Assembly (NCBI GenBank): GCA_963783045.1
Contig: CAWAMD010000001.1
Coordinates: forward strand, 670,655-734,654
Direction of reading: 5' to 3'
Source: CAWAMD01 sp963783045
Lineage (GTDB): Bacteria > Actinomycetota > Nitriliruptoria > Nitriliruptorales > Nitriliruptoraceae
DNA length: 64,000 nucleotides
Part shown: positions 33,720 to 42,095 of the stretch, piece after piece
How positions within the stretch are numbered: the stretch's first letter is position 1
How the letters are laid out: each line of letters starts with the position of its first letter
Made by a program: the position numbers and the translations under genes
The notes under the pieces: generated by a model
Databases searched by the model: none
The model's input: the letters and a program-made list of their open reading frames with translations, nothing else
Told to the model about the DNA's origin: nothing

Positions 33720-34122
33720 AGCCGGGCAGCGCGGTGCGCGAGGCGACCCGCTGCGCGAACGCCTCCGCATCGACGATGCGCTGCTCGAACGACCCGCGCG
33801 CCACGAGCGCCGAGCCGTGCCGGACCAGCACCTCGCAGACGAGCTGCCGCGAGGACACCCGCGCCACGGTCGCGGTCAGGACGATGCGTGCCCCCACCGG
33901 CACGGGCTCACGGTGCGTGACGTCGATGGCGTAGCCGACGCCCTCCTCGCCCGGCTCGAGATGGCCGACGAGCAGGCGGCGGCAGACCTCCTCCATGTGA
34001 CCCACCAGCGCCGCCGTGCCATACACGGCATGGATGCGCTCGCCACCGACGGTGGCGGCCATGGTGTCGGTCACCGTCACCTCGAGCTCGGCGACGGCGC
34101 CACGGGGAGGGCCGGGTCTCAT
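33718..34122 (-). CDS. FlK-like hotdog-fold thioesterase
   Basis: A 134-residue hotdog-fold thioesterase resembling fluoroacetyl-CoA thioesterase-type proteins. Landmarks are 'VYGTAALVGHMEEVCRRLL' and 'VTHREPVPVGARIVLTATVA', with a second strand set 'CEVLVRHGSALVARGSFEQR'. The ATG at 34122 is used; a GTG lies one codon earlier. The substrate is unknown. A second gene of the same kind lies at 39779-40183. Confidence 0.78.
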   Translation of the reverse strand: MRPGPPRGAVAELEVTVTDTMAATVGGERIHAVYGTAALVGHMEEVCRRLLVGHLEPGEEGVGYAIDVTHREPVPVGARIVLTATVARVSSRQLVCEVLVRHGSALVARGSFEQRIVDAEAFAQRVASRTALPG

Positions 34123-34160
34123 CACGGAGAGTAAAGCACTCCGTGGCCGACCTGTCGCCC

Positions 34161-34622
34161 TCAGCGTCGGGGGCGGCGCAGGCCGTCGAGCATCCGCGCG
34201 ACCGCGCCCCGGCGGGCGCGGGGGTCCTCGCGGATGGCTGCGCCGTCGTCACTGACCGGGTCGTCCTCGCCGGCATCGGGAGCGGTGGGCGGCGACGACG
34301 ACGCCACGACCACGAGCGGATCGGGAGCCCGGTTGTCGATGCCGTGCACGACCCCGGCGGGGACGAGGAGCGCCCCCATGGGGTCCAGGCCGATCTCGCC
34401 CTCCTCGGTCACGAACCAGGATTTGCCGCCGAGCACCGTGTAGGTGATGTCCGCACGCTCGTCGTGGATCACCGGCGTGGACTGCTGCGGTTCGAGGCAC
34501 CACAGATCCACCGCGAGTCCCGGCGTGGCGAAGACCCGCACCCGCTGCGCGGCGTCCGGGTGGAACGCGACGTAATCGCGCAGATCGACGGGGCGGACGG
34601 CAGGGTGGGAGGGTTCAGTCAT
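34161..34622 (-). CDS. cupin-domain protein
   Basis: A 153-residue single-cupin protein. Motif 1 appears as 'STPVIHDERADITYTVLGGK' and motif 2 as 'GALLVPAGVVHGIDNRAPDP'. Only some of the usual His/Glu metal ligands are in place, so metal binding is uncertain. The last 40 residues are acidic then basic and probably disordered. It is divergent from pepA. Confidence 0.8.
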   Translation of the reverse strand: MTEPSHPAVRPVDLRDYVAFHPDAAQRVRVFATPGLAVDLWCLEPQQSTPVIHDERADITYTVLGGKSWFVTEEGEIGLDPMGALLVPAGVVHGIDNRAPDPLVVVASSSPPTAPDAGEDDPVSDDGAAIREDPRARRGAVARMLDGLRRPRR

Positions 34623-34696
34623 CAGGCGGCATGGTAGGGCCGTACCCGGACCCCATCGCACCCGGCGCCGCCGTGAGCGCGGCGAGGCCTCCCCAC

Positions 34697-34702
34697 TACG
34701 CT
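34697..34702 (+). promoter_or_regulatory. candidate -10 box for pepA
   Basis: TACGCT lies 32 bases upstream of the pepA GTG, the same hexamer and a similar distance as before tatB and the gene at 17814. Confidence 0.4.
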
Positions 34703-34734
34703 GCCGCTTCGAGCCCGATCCGAAGGAACCGCCC

Positions 34735-36246
34735 GTGCCCACGTTCGAGGTTGCCCGCGACGCCCTGGCTGCCGCGTCGGCCGACGTGATCGCCATCCCG
34801 GCGACCGCCGTCGCCGGGGACGACGCCGACCATCCCCGTCCCGCACTCGGCCCCGAGGCCGACGCGCTCGCGACCGCCCTGGAGATCGACCTCGTCGAGG
34901 AGCTCGCCGGGCTCGACTTCGACGGCAGCGTCGGCTCCGTGGCGCGGATCCCGACACGGGGCCGCCTCGACGCCCGCACGCTCCTCGTCGTGGGGCTCGG
35001 CGACGAGGCGGACGTCGACGCGGAGCGCCTCCGCCGCGCCGGCGCGGCGATCGCCGACGCAACGTCGCGGGTGGCGCGCCTCGCGACCACGCTGCCGTCG
35101 GCCGCGCCCGGGGTCGAGCCGGCGACCGCCGCCCAGGCGGTCGTCGAGGGCATCCTGCTCGGCGCCTACCGGTTCTCGACCTACAAGAGCGACCGGGACG
35201 ACCACGCGCTCGAGGTCGTGGCGCTCCACGCGGCCCGAGATGTCGACCCCGACGGGTGGCAGGCCGGCATCGAGGTCGGCCGGATCACCGCGGCCGCCGC
35301 GCTGCTGGCACGTGACCTCGTCAACCTGCCGTCCGGGGACAAGCGACCGCCGGCGATCGCCGATCGGGTCGCGACCGAGCTGTCCGGCACCGGCGTCACG
35401 GTCCGCGTCCTGGACGAGGAGGCGCTCGAGGAGGGTGGCTACGGCGGCCTGCTCGGTGTCGGCGCCGGCAGCACGGCCCCGCCGCGGCTCGTCGAGCTCA
35501 CCTACGCCCCGGACGGCGCCAGCGGGCACGTCGCGCTCGTCGGCAAGGGCATCACCTTCGACTCGGGTGGCCTGTCGCTCAAGCCGAGCGCGAGCATGGA
35601 GACCATGAAGATGGACATGGGCGGAGCGGCCGCCGTGTTCGCCACCGTCAAGGCGGCGGCAGAGCTGGGGCTGCCCGTCCGGATCACCGGCCTGCTCGCG
35701 TTCGCCGAGAACATGCCCTCCGGCAGCGCCATCCGCCCGGGCGACGTGCTCCACATCCACGGCGGGAAGACGGTCGAGGTGCTGAACACCGACGCCGAGG
35801 GACGGCTGGTCCTCGCCGACGCGCTCGTGCACGCCTCGGAGCTGTCGCCGGACCTCATCGTCGACATGGCCACGCTCACGGGGGCCGCCACCGTGGCGCT
35901 CGGACCGAAGATCGGCGCGCTGATGGCGACCGACGACGGGCTGGCCGACGCGCTGCTCGCCGCCGGACAGCGCGCCGGCGAGCCCTTCTGGCGGCTCCCC
36001 GTCGCCTCCGAGCAGTACGGCGAGGACCTCAAGGGCGATGTCGGGGACGTCAAGAACTCCGGCTGGAAGGGCGCCGGAACGATCCGTGCGGGGCTGTTCC
36101 TGCACGAGTTCGTCGGTGCCGACATCCCGTGGGCCCACCTCGACATCGCCGGTGTCGCCTGGTCGGACGAGCGCAGCGGCTACCTCGCCAAGGGGGCGAC
36201 CGGCGCGCCGGTGCGCACCCTCGTCGAGTGGCTGCGCAGCCGCTGA
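34735..36246 (+). CDS. pepA: leucyl aminopeptidase (M17)
   Basis: A 503-residue cytosolic M17 aminopeptidase that removes N-terminal residues from peptides. The metal and active-site region is intact: 'LVGKGITFDSGGLSLKPS' near residue 268 (catalytic Lys and metal Asp), 'MKMDMGGAAAVFA', and the signature 'NTDAEGRLVLADALVHA' near residue 351. GAAGGA precedes the GTG at 34735. Confidence 0.95.
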   Translation: MPTFEVARDALAAASADVIAIPATAVAGDDADHPRPALGPEADALATALEIDLVEELAGLDFDGSVGSVARIPTRGRLDARTLLVVGLGDEADVDAERLRRAGAAIADATSRVARLATTLPSAAPGVEPATAAQAVVEGILLGAYRFSTYKSDRDDHALEVVALHAARDVDPDGWQAGIEVGRITAAAALLARDLVNLPSGDKRPPAIADRVATELSGTGVTVRVLDEEALEEGGYGGLLGVGAGSTAPPRLVELTYAPDGASGHVALVGKGITFDSGGLSLKPSASMETMKMDMGGAAAVFATVKAAAELGLPVRITGLLAFAENMPSGSAIRPGDVLHIHGGKTVEVLNTDAEGRLVLADALVHASELSPDLIVDMATLTGAATVALGPKIGALMATDDGLADALLAAGQRAGEPFWRLPVASEQYGEDLKGDVGDVKNSGWKGAGTIRAGLFLHEFVGADIPWAHLDIAGVAWSDERSGYLAKGATGAPVRTLVEWLRSR

Positions 36247-36290
36247 CGCGCACGGCCCGGGCGGGCGGTTCGCCGTCGGTCGGCGCTGAG

Positions 36291-36296
36291 TAGCAT
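36291..36296 (+). promoter_or_regulatory. candidate -10 box for the AAA ATPase gene
   Basis: TAGCAT lies 26 bases upstream of the GTG at 36323. Confidence 0.35.
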
Positions 36297-36322
36297 CGGC
36301 GTACCTCTCCTGCGGGTGTGCC

Positions 36323-38062
36323 GTGCTGCTGCCCACCATCCTGCTGCTGCTCGTGACCGGCCTGGCCCTGGCCGCGCTCGTCCTGTGGCGTCGGCGTGCG
36401 CGCCGCCAGCGTCAGGACTCCCTCGTCCGATTCGTCACGAGCGTGCAGGGGCCCGGGGTGTCGCGGGTCGCCCGCGCCGCCCCGCCGCGCCCTTCGCTGA
36501 CACCAGCACCCGGTCGGGCACCCGTGGAGCTCGAGGCGGCCGACACGCTGCCCACCTTCGCGGACGTCGGCGGCATGGCGCACGTCGTCCGCGGACTGGC
36601 GGCGACGGTCGGGCCCCGCCTGCGTCGTCCGTCGCCCGGCGGCACCGACCGGCCGCGCGTCAACGGCGTCCTGCTGCACGGACCGTCGGGAGCGGGCAAG
36701 ACGCACATCGCACGCTGCCTGGCGGGCGAGTACGGCTGCGCCCTGCTGCACCTGTCCACCGGCGACCTCGTGGGCGGTGGGGATCCGGCCGCCACCGTCC
36801 GCCGCGCCTTCGAGCTCGTCGTCGACCACCGTCCCGCCGTGCTCCTCTTCGACGAGTTCGACGCGGTTGCGCACCACCGGCCGGGTCACCCCGGTGAGGA
36901 GCGGCTCGTCGCCGAGCTGCTGCGGGCGCTCGAGGAGTCGCAGGAGATCGACGGCGTCCTGGTGGTCGCGGCCTCGAGCGACCGCGACGCCCTCGACCCG
37001 GCCGTCGTGCGTCAGGGGTGCTTCGACCATCACGTCCGCGTCGACCTTCCCGACGCCGACGCGCGCCGGGCGGTTCTCGAGGCCGAGCTCGGCCGGCGCC
37101 CCGCCACCGTGACGATCCCGCCCGACGAGATCGTCGAGGCGACCGCCGGGCAATCCGCCGCGGCCCTGGTGGCACTCGTCGAGCGTGCGGCCCTGGCGGC
37201 CTTCCGCGACGCCGCCGGCAGCGGCGAGCCCGTCGCCATCTCGGCGGCGCATCTCGCCGCGGCGCTCGCCGGGCCCCACGACCCTGACCGGTCCACCGTC
37301 GGGGTCTGGACCTGGGAGCGGCTCGTCCTGCCGGAGGCCGTCACGCACGAGCTGCGCCAGGCCGAGGCCATGCTCGCCGAGCCCGCACTGGCCCGGTCCC
37401 TCGGCGTGGAGCCCCCCCGCGGGATCCTGCTCGTCGGCCCGACCGGGAGCGGCAAGACGAGCGTCGCCCGCGTCCTCGCCGCCGGGGACCGCTGCGCCGT
37501 CCACCCCGTCTCGGCCACCGTGGTGTCGCGCACCTGGGCCGGCGAGCCGGAGCAGGCCGTCCAGCGGCTCTTCGCCCGCGCCCGCGCGAACCGCCCGGCG
37601 ATCGTGTTCATCGACGACGTGGACGCGCTCGGCGCCGGCCCTGACGGGTCCGGGGATGCCGTCGGCGATCGGCAGCGCGCGCAGCTGCTCGTCGAGATGG
37701 ACGGCCTCGCGCCGGCGGCCGGGGTGCTCGTCATCGGGACCGCCAGCCGGCTCGAGGCGGTCGATCCCGACCTGCGCGGCGGCGACCGGTTGAGCCGTGT
37801 CCTCGAGCTCCCCCTGCCGGACCAGGCCGCCCGGTGGCGGATCCTCGAGCAGTGCACGCGTCGCATGCCGACCGCGGGTGTCGACCTCTCGGCGGTGGCC
37901 GCCGCGACCGGCGGCCGGTCCGGCGCGGACCTCGTCGCCCTCTGCCACCAGGCGCGGCAGGAGGCGCACGCCCGCGCACGTCAGGAGGGCGATGCGACGG
38001 CGCACGTCGTGACCGCCGCCGACTTCGCCCGTGCGGTCGCGACCCGGCATCCCGTGCGCTGA
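36323..38062 (+). CDS. membrane-anchored double-AAA ATPase (Cdc48/FtsH-like, partly degenerate)
   Basis: A 579-residue protein with one N-terminal helix (residues 2-22), an arginine-rich stop and two AAA modules. Module 1 has Walker A 'GPSGAGKTH' near 121 and Walker B 'VLLFDEFDA' near 174. Module 2 has Walker A 'GPTGSGKTS' near 373, but Walker B reads 'IVFIDDVDA', with Asp in place of the catalytic Glu. The usual GRFDR arginine-finger region is altered in both (RQGCFDHH and LRGGDRLSR). No protease domain is present. It may be a membrane-bound unfoldase or a sensor with reduced ATPase activity; the function is not known. Confidence 0.8.
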   Translation: MLLPTILLLLVTGLALAALVLWRRRARRQRQDSLVRFVTSVQGPGVSRVARAAPPRPSLTPAPGRAPVELEAADTLPTFADVGGMAHVVRGLAATVGPRLRRPSPGGTDRPRVNGVLLHGPSGAGKTHIARCLAGEYGCALLHLSTGDLVGGGDPAATVRRAFELVVDHRPAVLLFDEFDAVAHHRPGHPGEERLVAELLRALEESQEIDGVLVVAASSDRDALDPAVVRQGCFDHHVRVDLPDADARRAVLEAELGRRPATVTIPPDEIVEATAGQSAAALVALVERAALAAFRDAAGSGEPVAISAAHLAAALAGPHDPDRSTVGVWTWERLVLPEAVTHELRQAEAMLAEPALARSLGVEPPRGILLVGPTGSGKTSVARVLAAGDRCAVHPVSATVVSRTWAGEPEQAVQRLFARARANRPAIVFIDDVDALGAGPDGSGDAVGDRQRAQLLVEMDGLAPAAGVLVIGTASRLEAVDPDLRGGDRLSRVLELPLPDQAARWRILEQCTRRMPTAGVDLSAVAAATGGRSGADLVALCHQARQEAHARARQEGDATAHVVTAADFARAVATRHPVR

Positions 38063-38070
38063 TCGCCCAC

Positions 38071-38076
38071 TAGGGT
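38071..38076 (+). promoter_or_regulatory. candidate -10 box for the ThDP enzyme gene
   Basis: TAGGGT lies 26 bases upstream of the GTG at 38103. The same hexamer precedes the acyl-CoA dehydrogenase gene. Confidence 0.35.
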
Positions 38077-38102
38077 GCCGGTACCAGGACAGGAGGCAGT
38101 CA

Positions 38103-39755
38103 GTGGGCGAGTACCTCCACGGCGGGCAGCTGATCGCGAAGCAGCTGAGGCGCGAGGGCATCGACGCCCTCTTCACGCTGACGGGCGGGCACATCTCGGG
38201 GATCTACGAGGGCTGCGTCGCCGAGGACATCCGGGTGATCGACGTTCGCCACGAGCAGGCGGCCGCCCACGCTGCCGACGCGTACGCGCGGCTGACGTTC
38301 CGTCCGGGCGCGGCTGCCGTCACCGCCGGACCCGGCGTCACCGACGCGGTCACGGGGGTGGTGAACGCCTACTACGCGAACTCGCCGATGCTGCTGCTCG
38401 GTGGCCGCAACCCGCTCGGGCTCGAAGCCATGGGCGCCTTGCAGGACGCCCCGCAGGTCGAGCTGCTGCGCCCCGTCACCAAGCGCTCGGAGCTCGCGCT
38501 CGAGACGCGCCGGCTGCCCGAGTTCATGGGCTACGGACTGCGGGCGGCGCTGAGCCCGAGGATGGGCCCCTCCTACCTCAACGTCCCCATGGACGTGCTC
38601 ATGACCCCGGTCGACGAGGACGAGGTCGTCTGGCCGGCGCGGCAGCGGTTCACGAGCGCGCCCGGGCCCGATCCCGACGCGGTCTCACAGGTGGCCGACC
38701 TGATCGCCGGCGCCGAGCACCCGGTGATCCTGTCGGGCTCCGGGACCTACTGGGCGCAGGGGTGGGACGAGCTCGGGCGGCTCGCGGAGCTCGCGCAGCT
38801 GCCCGTGTACGTCAACGGCATGTCACGGGGGATCCTGCCCTCGGGCCACGAGCACCTGCTCGCGCTCACCCGCCGGCACGCACTGCGGCACGCCAACGTC
38901 ATCGTCGCGCTCGGCATCGACTTCGACTTCCGGCTCGGGTACGGGCGCGGCGAGGGCTACCTCGACGACGTGACCGTCGTGCACGTCGACCCGCAGGCCG
39001 ACCGGGTCGGACACAACCGCCCCGTCGACGTGGGCGTGGTCGCCGACGTGCGTCTGTTCCTGCAGGCGCTGCTCGAGCACGAGGGCAAGCTCGGCCGCCG
39101 GGAGCCGACGCCCTGGCTCACCGACCTGCGCGAGCAGGAGGCGACCCGCCGCGCCAGCCGGCTCGAGGCCGCCACGTCCGACGCCAGCCCGGTGCACCCC
39201 CTGCGCTTCGCCGCGGAGGTGGCACGGTGGGTCGATCCCGACGCGATCGTCATCGGCGACGGCGGCGACATCGTCGCGCACACCGCCGGCTACGTGCAGG
39301 TCGACAAGCCCGGCCACTGGATGGACCCCGGGCCGTTCGGCTGCCTCGGCGTGGGCGCCCCGTTCGCGCTCGCCGCCCGGCACGTCCATCCCGACGCGCC
39401 CATCCTCGTCGTGTACGGCGACGGCTCCTTCGGGTTCAACGCCTTCGAGTACGAGTCCGCCGCCCGGCAGGGGCTGCCCTTCGTGGGCGTGATCGGCAAC
39501 GACGGCGCCTGGGGCGAGATGAAGGCGTTCCACGAGAACGTCTACGGCGACGCGAACCTCGTGGCACAGGACCTCTCGCAGCAGGTCGCCTACGAGACGG
39601 TCGTCGAGGGACTCGGCGGGTACGGCGAGCGTGTCGAGCGCCCCGAGGACATCCGCCCGGCGCTCGACCGCGCGCAGGAGTCCGGTGTGCCGGCGGTCGT
39701 GAACGTGCTGCTCGACCGGACCTACCGGCGCCAGTCGACGGCCGCCTACGGGTAG
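38103..39755 (+). CDS. thiamine-diphosphate-dependent enzyme (acetolactate synthase / 2-hydroxyacyl-CoA lyase family)
   Basis: A 550-residue ThDP enzyme with the three-domain layout of acetolactate synthase and oxalyl-CoA decarboxylase. The catalytic Glu is in 'IDVRHEQAAAHAADAYARLT' near residue 50, and the ThDP/Mg motif is 'YGDGSFGFNAFEYESAARQG', near 440, closing with 'IGNDGAWGEMK'. The start GTG 38103 has AGGAGG upstream. No acetolactate synthase small subunit or other ilv gene is adjacent, so a lyase or a decarboxylase acting on a 2-hydroxy- or 2-oxo-acid is more likely than branched-chain synthesis. Confidence 0.85.
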   Translation: MGEYLHGGQLIAKQLRREGIDALFTLTGGHISGIYEGCVAEDIRVIDVRHEQAAAHAADAYARLTFRPGAAAVTAGPGVTDAVTGVVNAYYANSPMLLLGGRNPLGLEAMGALQDAPQVELLRPVTKRSELALETRRLPEFMGYGLRAALSPRMGPSYLNVPMDVLMTPVDEDEVVWPARQRFTSAPGPDPDAVSQVADLIAGAEHPVILSGSGTYWAQGWDELGRLAELAQLPVYVNGMSRGILPSGHEHLLALTRRHALRHANVIVALGIDFDFRLGYGRGEGYLDDVTVVHVDPQADRVGHNRPVDVGVVADVRLFLQALLEHEGKLGRREPTPWLTDLREQEATRRASRLEAATSDASPVHPLRFAAEVARWVDPDAIVIGDGGDIVAHTAGYVQVDKPGHWMDPGPFGCLGVGAPFALAARHVHPDAPILVVYGDGSFGFNAFEYESAARQGLPFVGVIGNDGAWGEMKAFHENVYGDANLVAQDLSQQVAYETVVEGLGGYGERVERPEDIRPALDRAQESGVPAVVNVLLDRTYRRQSTAAYG

Positions 39756-39778
39756 GCAGCGCCTCGGGGACGTTCCGC

Positions 39779-40183
39779 TCAGGTGGTGGCGCTGCCGTTC
39801 GCGCCGGCGACCCGCTCGAGGAAGCGCTCGCGGTCCACGAGGACCCGGCGGTGCCGGATCTTCGCGACGATGGTCTCGTTCTCGCGGACGATGACGTTGA
39901 ACTCCAACCGGCGTCCGTGGTGTCCGACGAGCGTCGCCTCGGCGCAGACGGCGTGGCCGACCGGGGTCGCCTGGTCGTGCTCGATCTCGGCCCAGGCCCC
40001 CACCGAGGTCATCCCCGACTCCATGTCCTCCGAGATGGCCGCGACGCAGGCCTCCTCGGCGAGCGCCAGCAGCGCCGGGGTGCCGAGCACCGGCACGTCC
40101 CCGGAGCCGAGCGCCGTCGCCGTGTGCGCGTCGGTCACCACCAGCTCACGGGTCTTCTTCAGGCCGGGATCGCAGCTCGTCAT
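39779..40183 (-). CDS. FlK-like hotdog-fold thioesterase (second copy)
   Basis: A 134-residue thioesterase-type hotdog protein: 'LKKTRELVVTDAHTATALGS' at the start, then 'LGTPALLALAEEACVAAISE' and 'VGAWAEIEHDQATPVGHAVC', then 'AEATLVGHHGRRLEFNVIVR'. These match the fluoroacetyl-CoA thioesterase-like branch, including the Thr and Glu of the catalytic helix. It is convergent with the ThDP enzyme gene, 23 bases from its stop, and may hydrolyse an acyl-CoA linked to that enzyme; this is only positional inference. Confidence 0.82.
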   Translation of the reverse strand: MTSCDPGLKKTRELVVTDAHTATALGSGDVPVLGTPALLALAEEACVAAISEDMESGMTSVGAWAEIEHDQATPVGHAVCAEATLVGHHGRRLEFNVIVRENETIVAKIRHRRVLVDRERFLERVAGANGSATT

Positions 40184-40492
40184 CGTCGTCCTCGACGTTC
40201 TGGCCGCGACGGGCGGTGTCCCCGTCTCGGCTCGGATCTACCCGTCGACGTGTGCCGCCGCGCTACGCGGGGCTGGAGGAAGTCGACGCCAGATCAGCGT
40301 ACCCCCCGGCGGACGAACGGCCCCCGGCCTGGTGCCCAGGGCGCGCACCCGCGATCGGGCAGGCACGCCGCGCGGGGGTGTCCGCCCGCCGCCACTCACG
40401 CATGGTTCGCGTGCCCGCACCGTGCGTAGTGTCGGTGCACGTCGTCGCAGCTGCCACGGCTGCACCACCGACGACGCTCAAGGAGGACGACC
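40184..40492. other. 309-base gene-free stretch
   Basis: Between a thioesterase (leftward) and the glycine-rich membrane peptide (rightward). I see no convincing reading frame; it presumably holds two divergent promoters. A TAGTGT near 40428-40433 is a weak -10 candidate for the rightward gene. Confidence 0.4.
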
Positions 40493-40762
40493 ATGGCACA
40501 GGAGCGACATCCCCGAGAGGCGCCCCGCGCCGAGCCCCGCGAGCGGGAGCGCGAGGTCATCGTCACGGACCGCGGCGGGCCGGGCGCCGGCACCGTGATC
40601 GCGGCGATCGTCGGCATCCTCGTCGTCGTGCTCGCCGTCTGGCTGCTGTTCTTCAACGGCGCCGGCAACGGCGGCGGCAACGGTGGCCCCTCCGTCCCCG
40701 ACAACGTGAACGTCGACATCAACCCCGGCGGGGGCGGTGGCAACGGGGGCAGCGGCGGCTGA
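40493..40762 (+). CDS. small glycine-rich single-pass membrane protein
   Basis: An 89-residue protein: a basic/acidic N-terminal tail (ERHPREAPRAEPREREREV), one membrane helix (about 34-54), and a short outside segment dominated by Gly and Asn (GNGGGNGGPSVPDNVNVDIN). CAAGGAGG lies before the ATG and a very strong hairpin terminator follows, so it is probably a genuine stand-alone gene, perhaps well expressed. I do not recognise it. Confidence 0.7.
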   Translation: MAQERHPREAPRAEPREREREVIVTDRGGPGAGTVIAAIVGILVVVLAVWLLFFNGAGNGGGNGGPSVPDNVNVDINPGGGGGNGGSGG

Positions 40763-40784
40763 TCCGACCGCGACTCCAGCGACG

Positions 40785-40822
40785 CCAGCGGGCGGCCCGA
40801 CAAGCGTCGGGCCGCCCGCTGG
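40785..40822 (+). terminator. strong hairpin terminator
   Basis: A perfect 17-bp G+C-rich stem (40785-40801 with 40806-40822) with the tetraloop AAGC, 23 bases after the glycine-rich protein's stop. It is the strongest simple hairpin noticed in the window. Confidence 0.85.
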
Positions 40823-40900
40823 TTCGCGACGGACGGTCCCGCGGTGGCACCCTGCTGCGGCCGGGGGCTCGCCCCGGCGGCCGATCCCTGCGGAGGAACC

Positions 40901-41740
40901 GTGAACGCGCCTGCCGCCGTGCTCGCTGTGGTGCTCGCCGAGACTGCGGTCGGCGGGCTCGTGCTCCTCTGGTTCGCGCCGACCTGGGGCCACGTGCGGC
41001 ACGGCTACGAGATCCTGCTCGGCAGCAGCCTCGGGCTCATGGCCTGGGGGGCCTGGGCGTCGATGCAGGCACCCCTGTCGGCGGTCGCGGCCGGCGACGG
41101 TGGTGCCGTCGGAGCGGCCGCGTGGGTCTCGCGGGGGCTCGCCGCCACGGCGATCCTGGTGGCGCTCTCGGTGATCGCACTGGCCGTTCGCGCTCCGGCG
41201 GTGGGACGCATCCTGGGCGTCGTCGCCACGGTCGTCGGCATCGGTGCGCTGGTGGCCGTCGCCGATCTGCGCAGCGCGCTCGGCGGGGGTGGTGGGCTGA
41301 CGCGGGGGATCATCGAGATCCTCGCCGGCGGCCTCTTCCTCGGGGGGATCTGGGACGGGCTCGTGCTCGGGCACTGGTACCTCGTCGAGCGCCGCCTCTC
41401 GAACCGCTACATGGTGTGGATGGCCTGGGCGAACGTCGCGGCCGTGGCCGCCGGCGGGGTCGCGGTCGCGCTCTCCGCGATGGAGCCCGCCCCCTGCGTC
41501 GGGCTCACCGGCCAGGAGGCCGAGGTCTGCTCGATGAGCTTCTCGCCGCTGCTGAGCGTCGGCAGCATGACGATCATGATCGGCGGCGGGGTCCTCGCGC
41601 TCGTGGCGATCATCGCCGCATTCAACGTGAAGCTCGCCAAGGAGGGCGGCAAGTCGATCCAGGCGTCGACGGGCATGTTCTACCTCGCGGTCATCCTGGC
41701 GCCTGCCGCCGAGTTCGCCGCGAAGATCCGCTTCTTCTGA
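40901..41740 (+). CDS. polytopic membrane protein of unknown function
   Basis: A 279-residue integral membrane protein with about seven to eight helices. Conserved-looking polar spots within helices are 'GGIWDGLVLGHWYLVERRLS' and 'WGHVRHGYEILLGSSLGLMA', His-rich enough to bind metal or haem. CGGAGGAACC precedes the GTG at 40901. I do not recognise the family. It lies upstream of the sigE operon but is separated from it by a 355-base repeat-bearing gap. Confidence 0.7.
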   Translation: MNAPAAVLAVVLAETAVGGLVLLWFAPTWGHVRHGYEILLGSSLGLMAWGAWASMQAPLSAVAAGDGGAVGAAAWVSRGLAATAILVALSVIALAVRAPAVGRILGVVATVVGIGALVAVADLRSALGGGGGLTRGIIEILAGGLFLGGIWDGLVLGHWYLVERRLSNRYMVWMAWANVAAVAAGGVAVALSAMEPAPCVGLTGQEAEVCSMSFSPLLSVGSMTIMIGGGVLALVAIIAAFNVKLAKEGGKSIQASTGMFYLAVILAPAAEFAAKIRFF

Positions 41741-42095
41741 CCGCCGCCCCGCGCTGGGGCGGGCGGGGCTCGGCCGCAGCCGGAACGGAAACCGCCGAAT
41801 GCGGCGGCTTCCGGCGTTGGGGGCGTGCGGCTCGGCCGCAGCCGGAACGGAAACCGCCGAATGCGGCGGGTTTCGTCGCGTCCACCCGAGAACCCACCCG
41901 CACCCAGCGCGCCCCGGCCACACCGCCTCGCGCCCCTGTCCGAACGCTCAGTGCACGCCTGCGGCCCCCGCCGGGAACCGCGGTGGGCCGGACGCCGTTG
42001 CACGAGCAGTTCCCGCCGCCCGGGGCCGTCCTGACGGTCACCCCCCGTATTTGCCTGTGCACGGTCGGCGGTGCTCCGGATGGGAGGCAGGACGC
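41741..42095. other. 355-base gene-free stretch holding a tandem hairpin repeat
   Basis: The first part carries the two 62-nt-spaced repeat units described separately. The remainder, to the sigE start, shows no convincing frame and should contain the sigE promoter; I could not pick a -35/-10 pair with confidence. Confidence 0.5.
41767..41869. repeat. two 41-bp direct repeats, 62 nt apart, each able to form a hairpin
   Basis: Identical 41-bp segments at 41767-41807 and 41829-41869. Each contains CCGCCG-AATG-CGGCGG, and in the first copy the stem extends with GCCGGAA (41779-41785) pairing TTCCGGC (41809-41815). The 62-nt spacing equals that of the hairpin pair at 15780. Confidence 0.85.

Noticed and set aside
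38075..40429. Plus-strand frame of 784 codons overlapping the ThDP enzyme
   Set aside because: Shifted frame of the ThDP gene, Arg/Ala-rich and without motifs, and it runs across two real genes of opposite strand.
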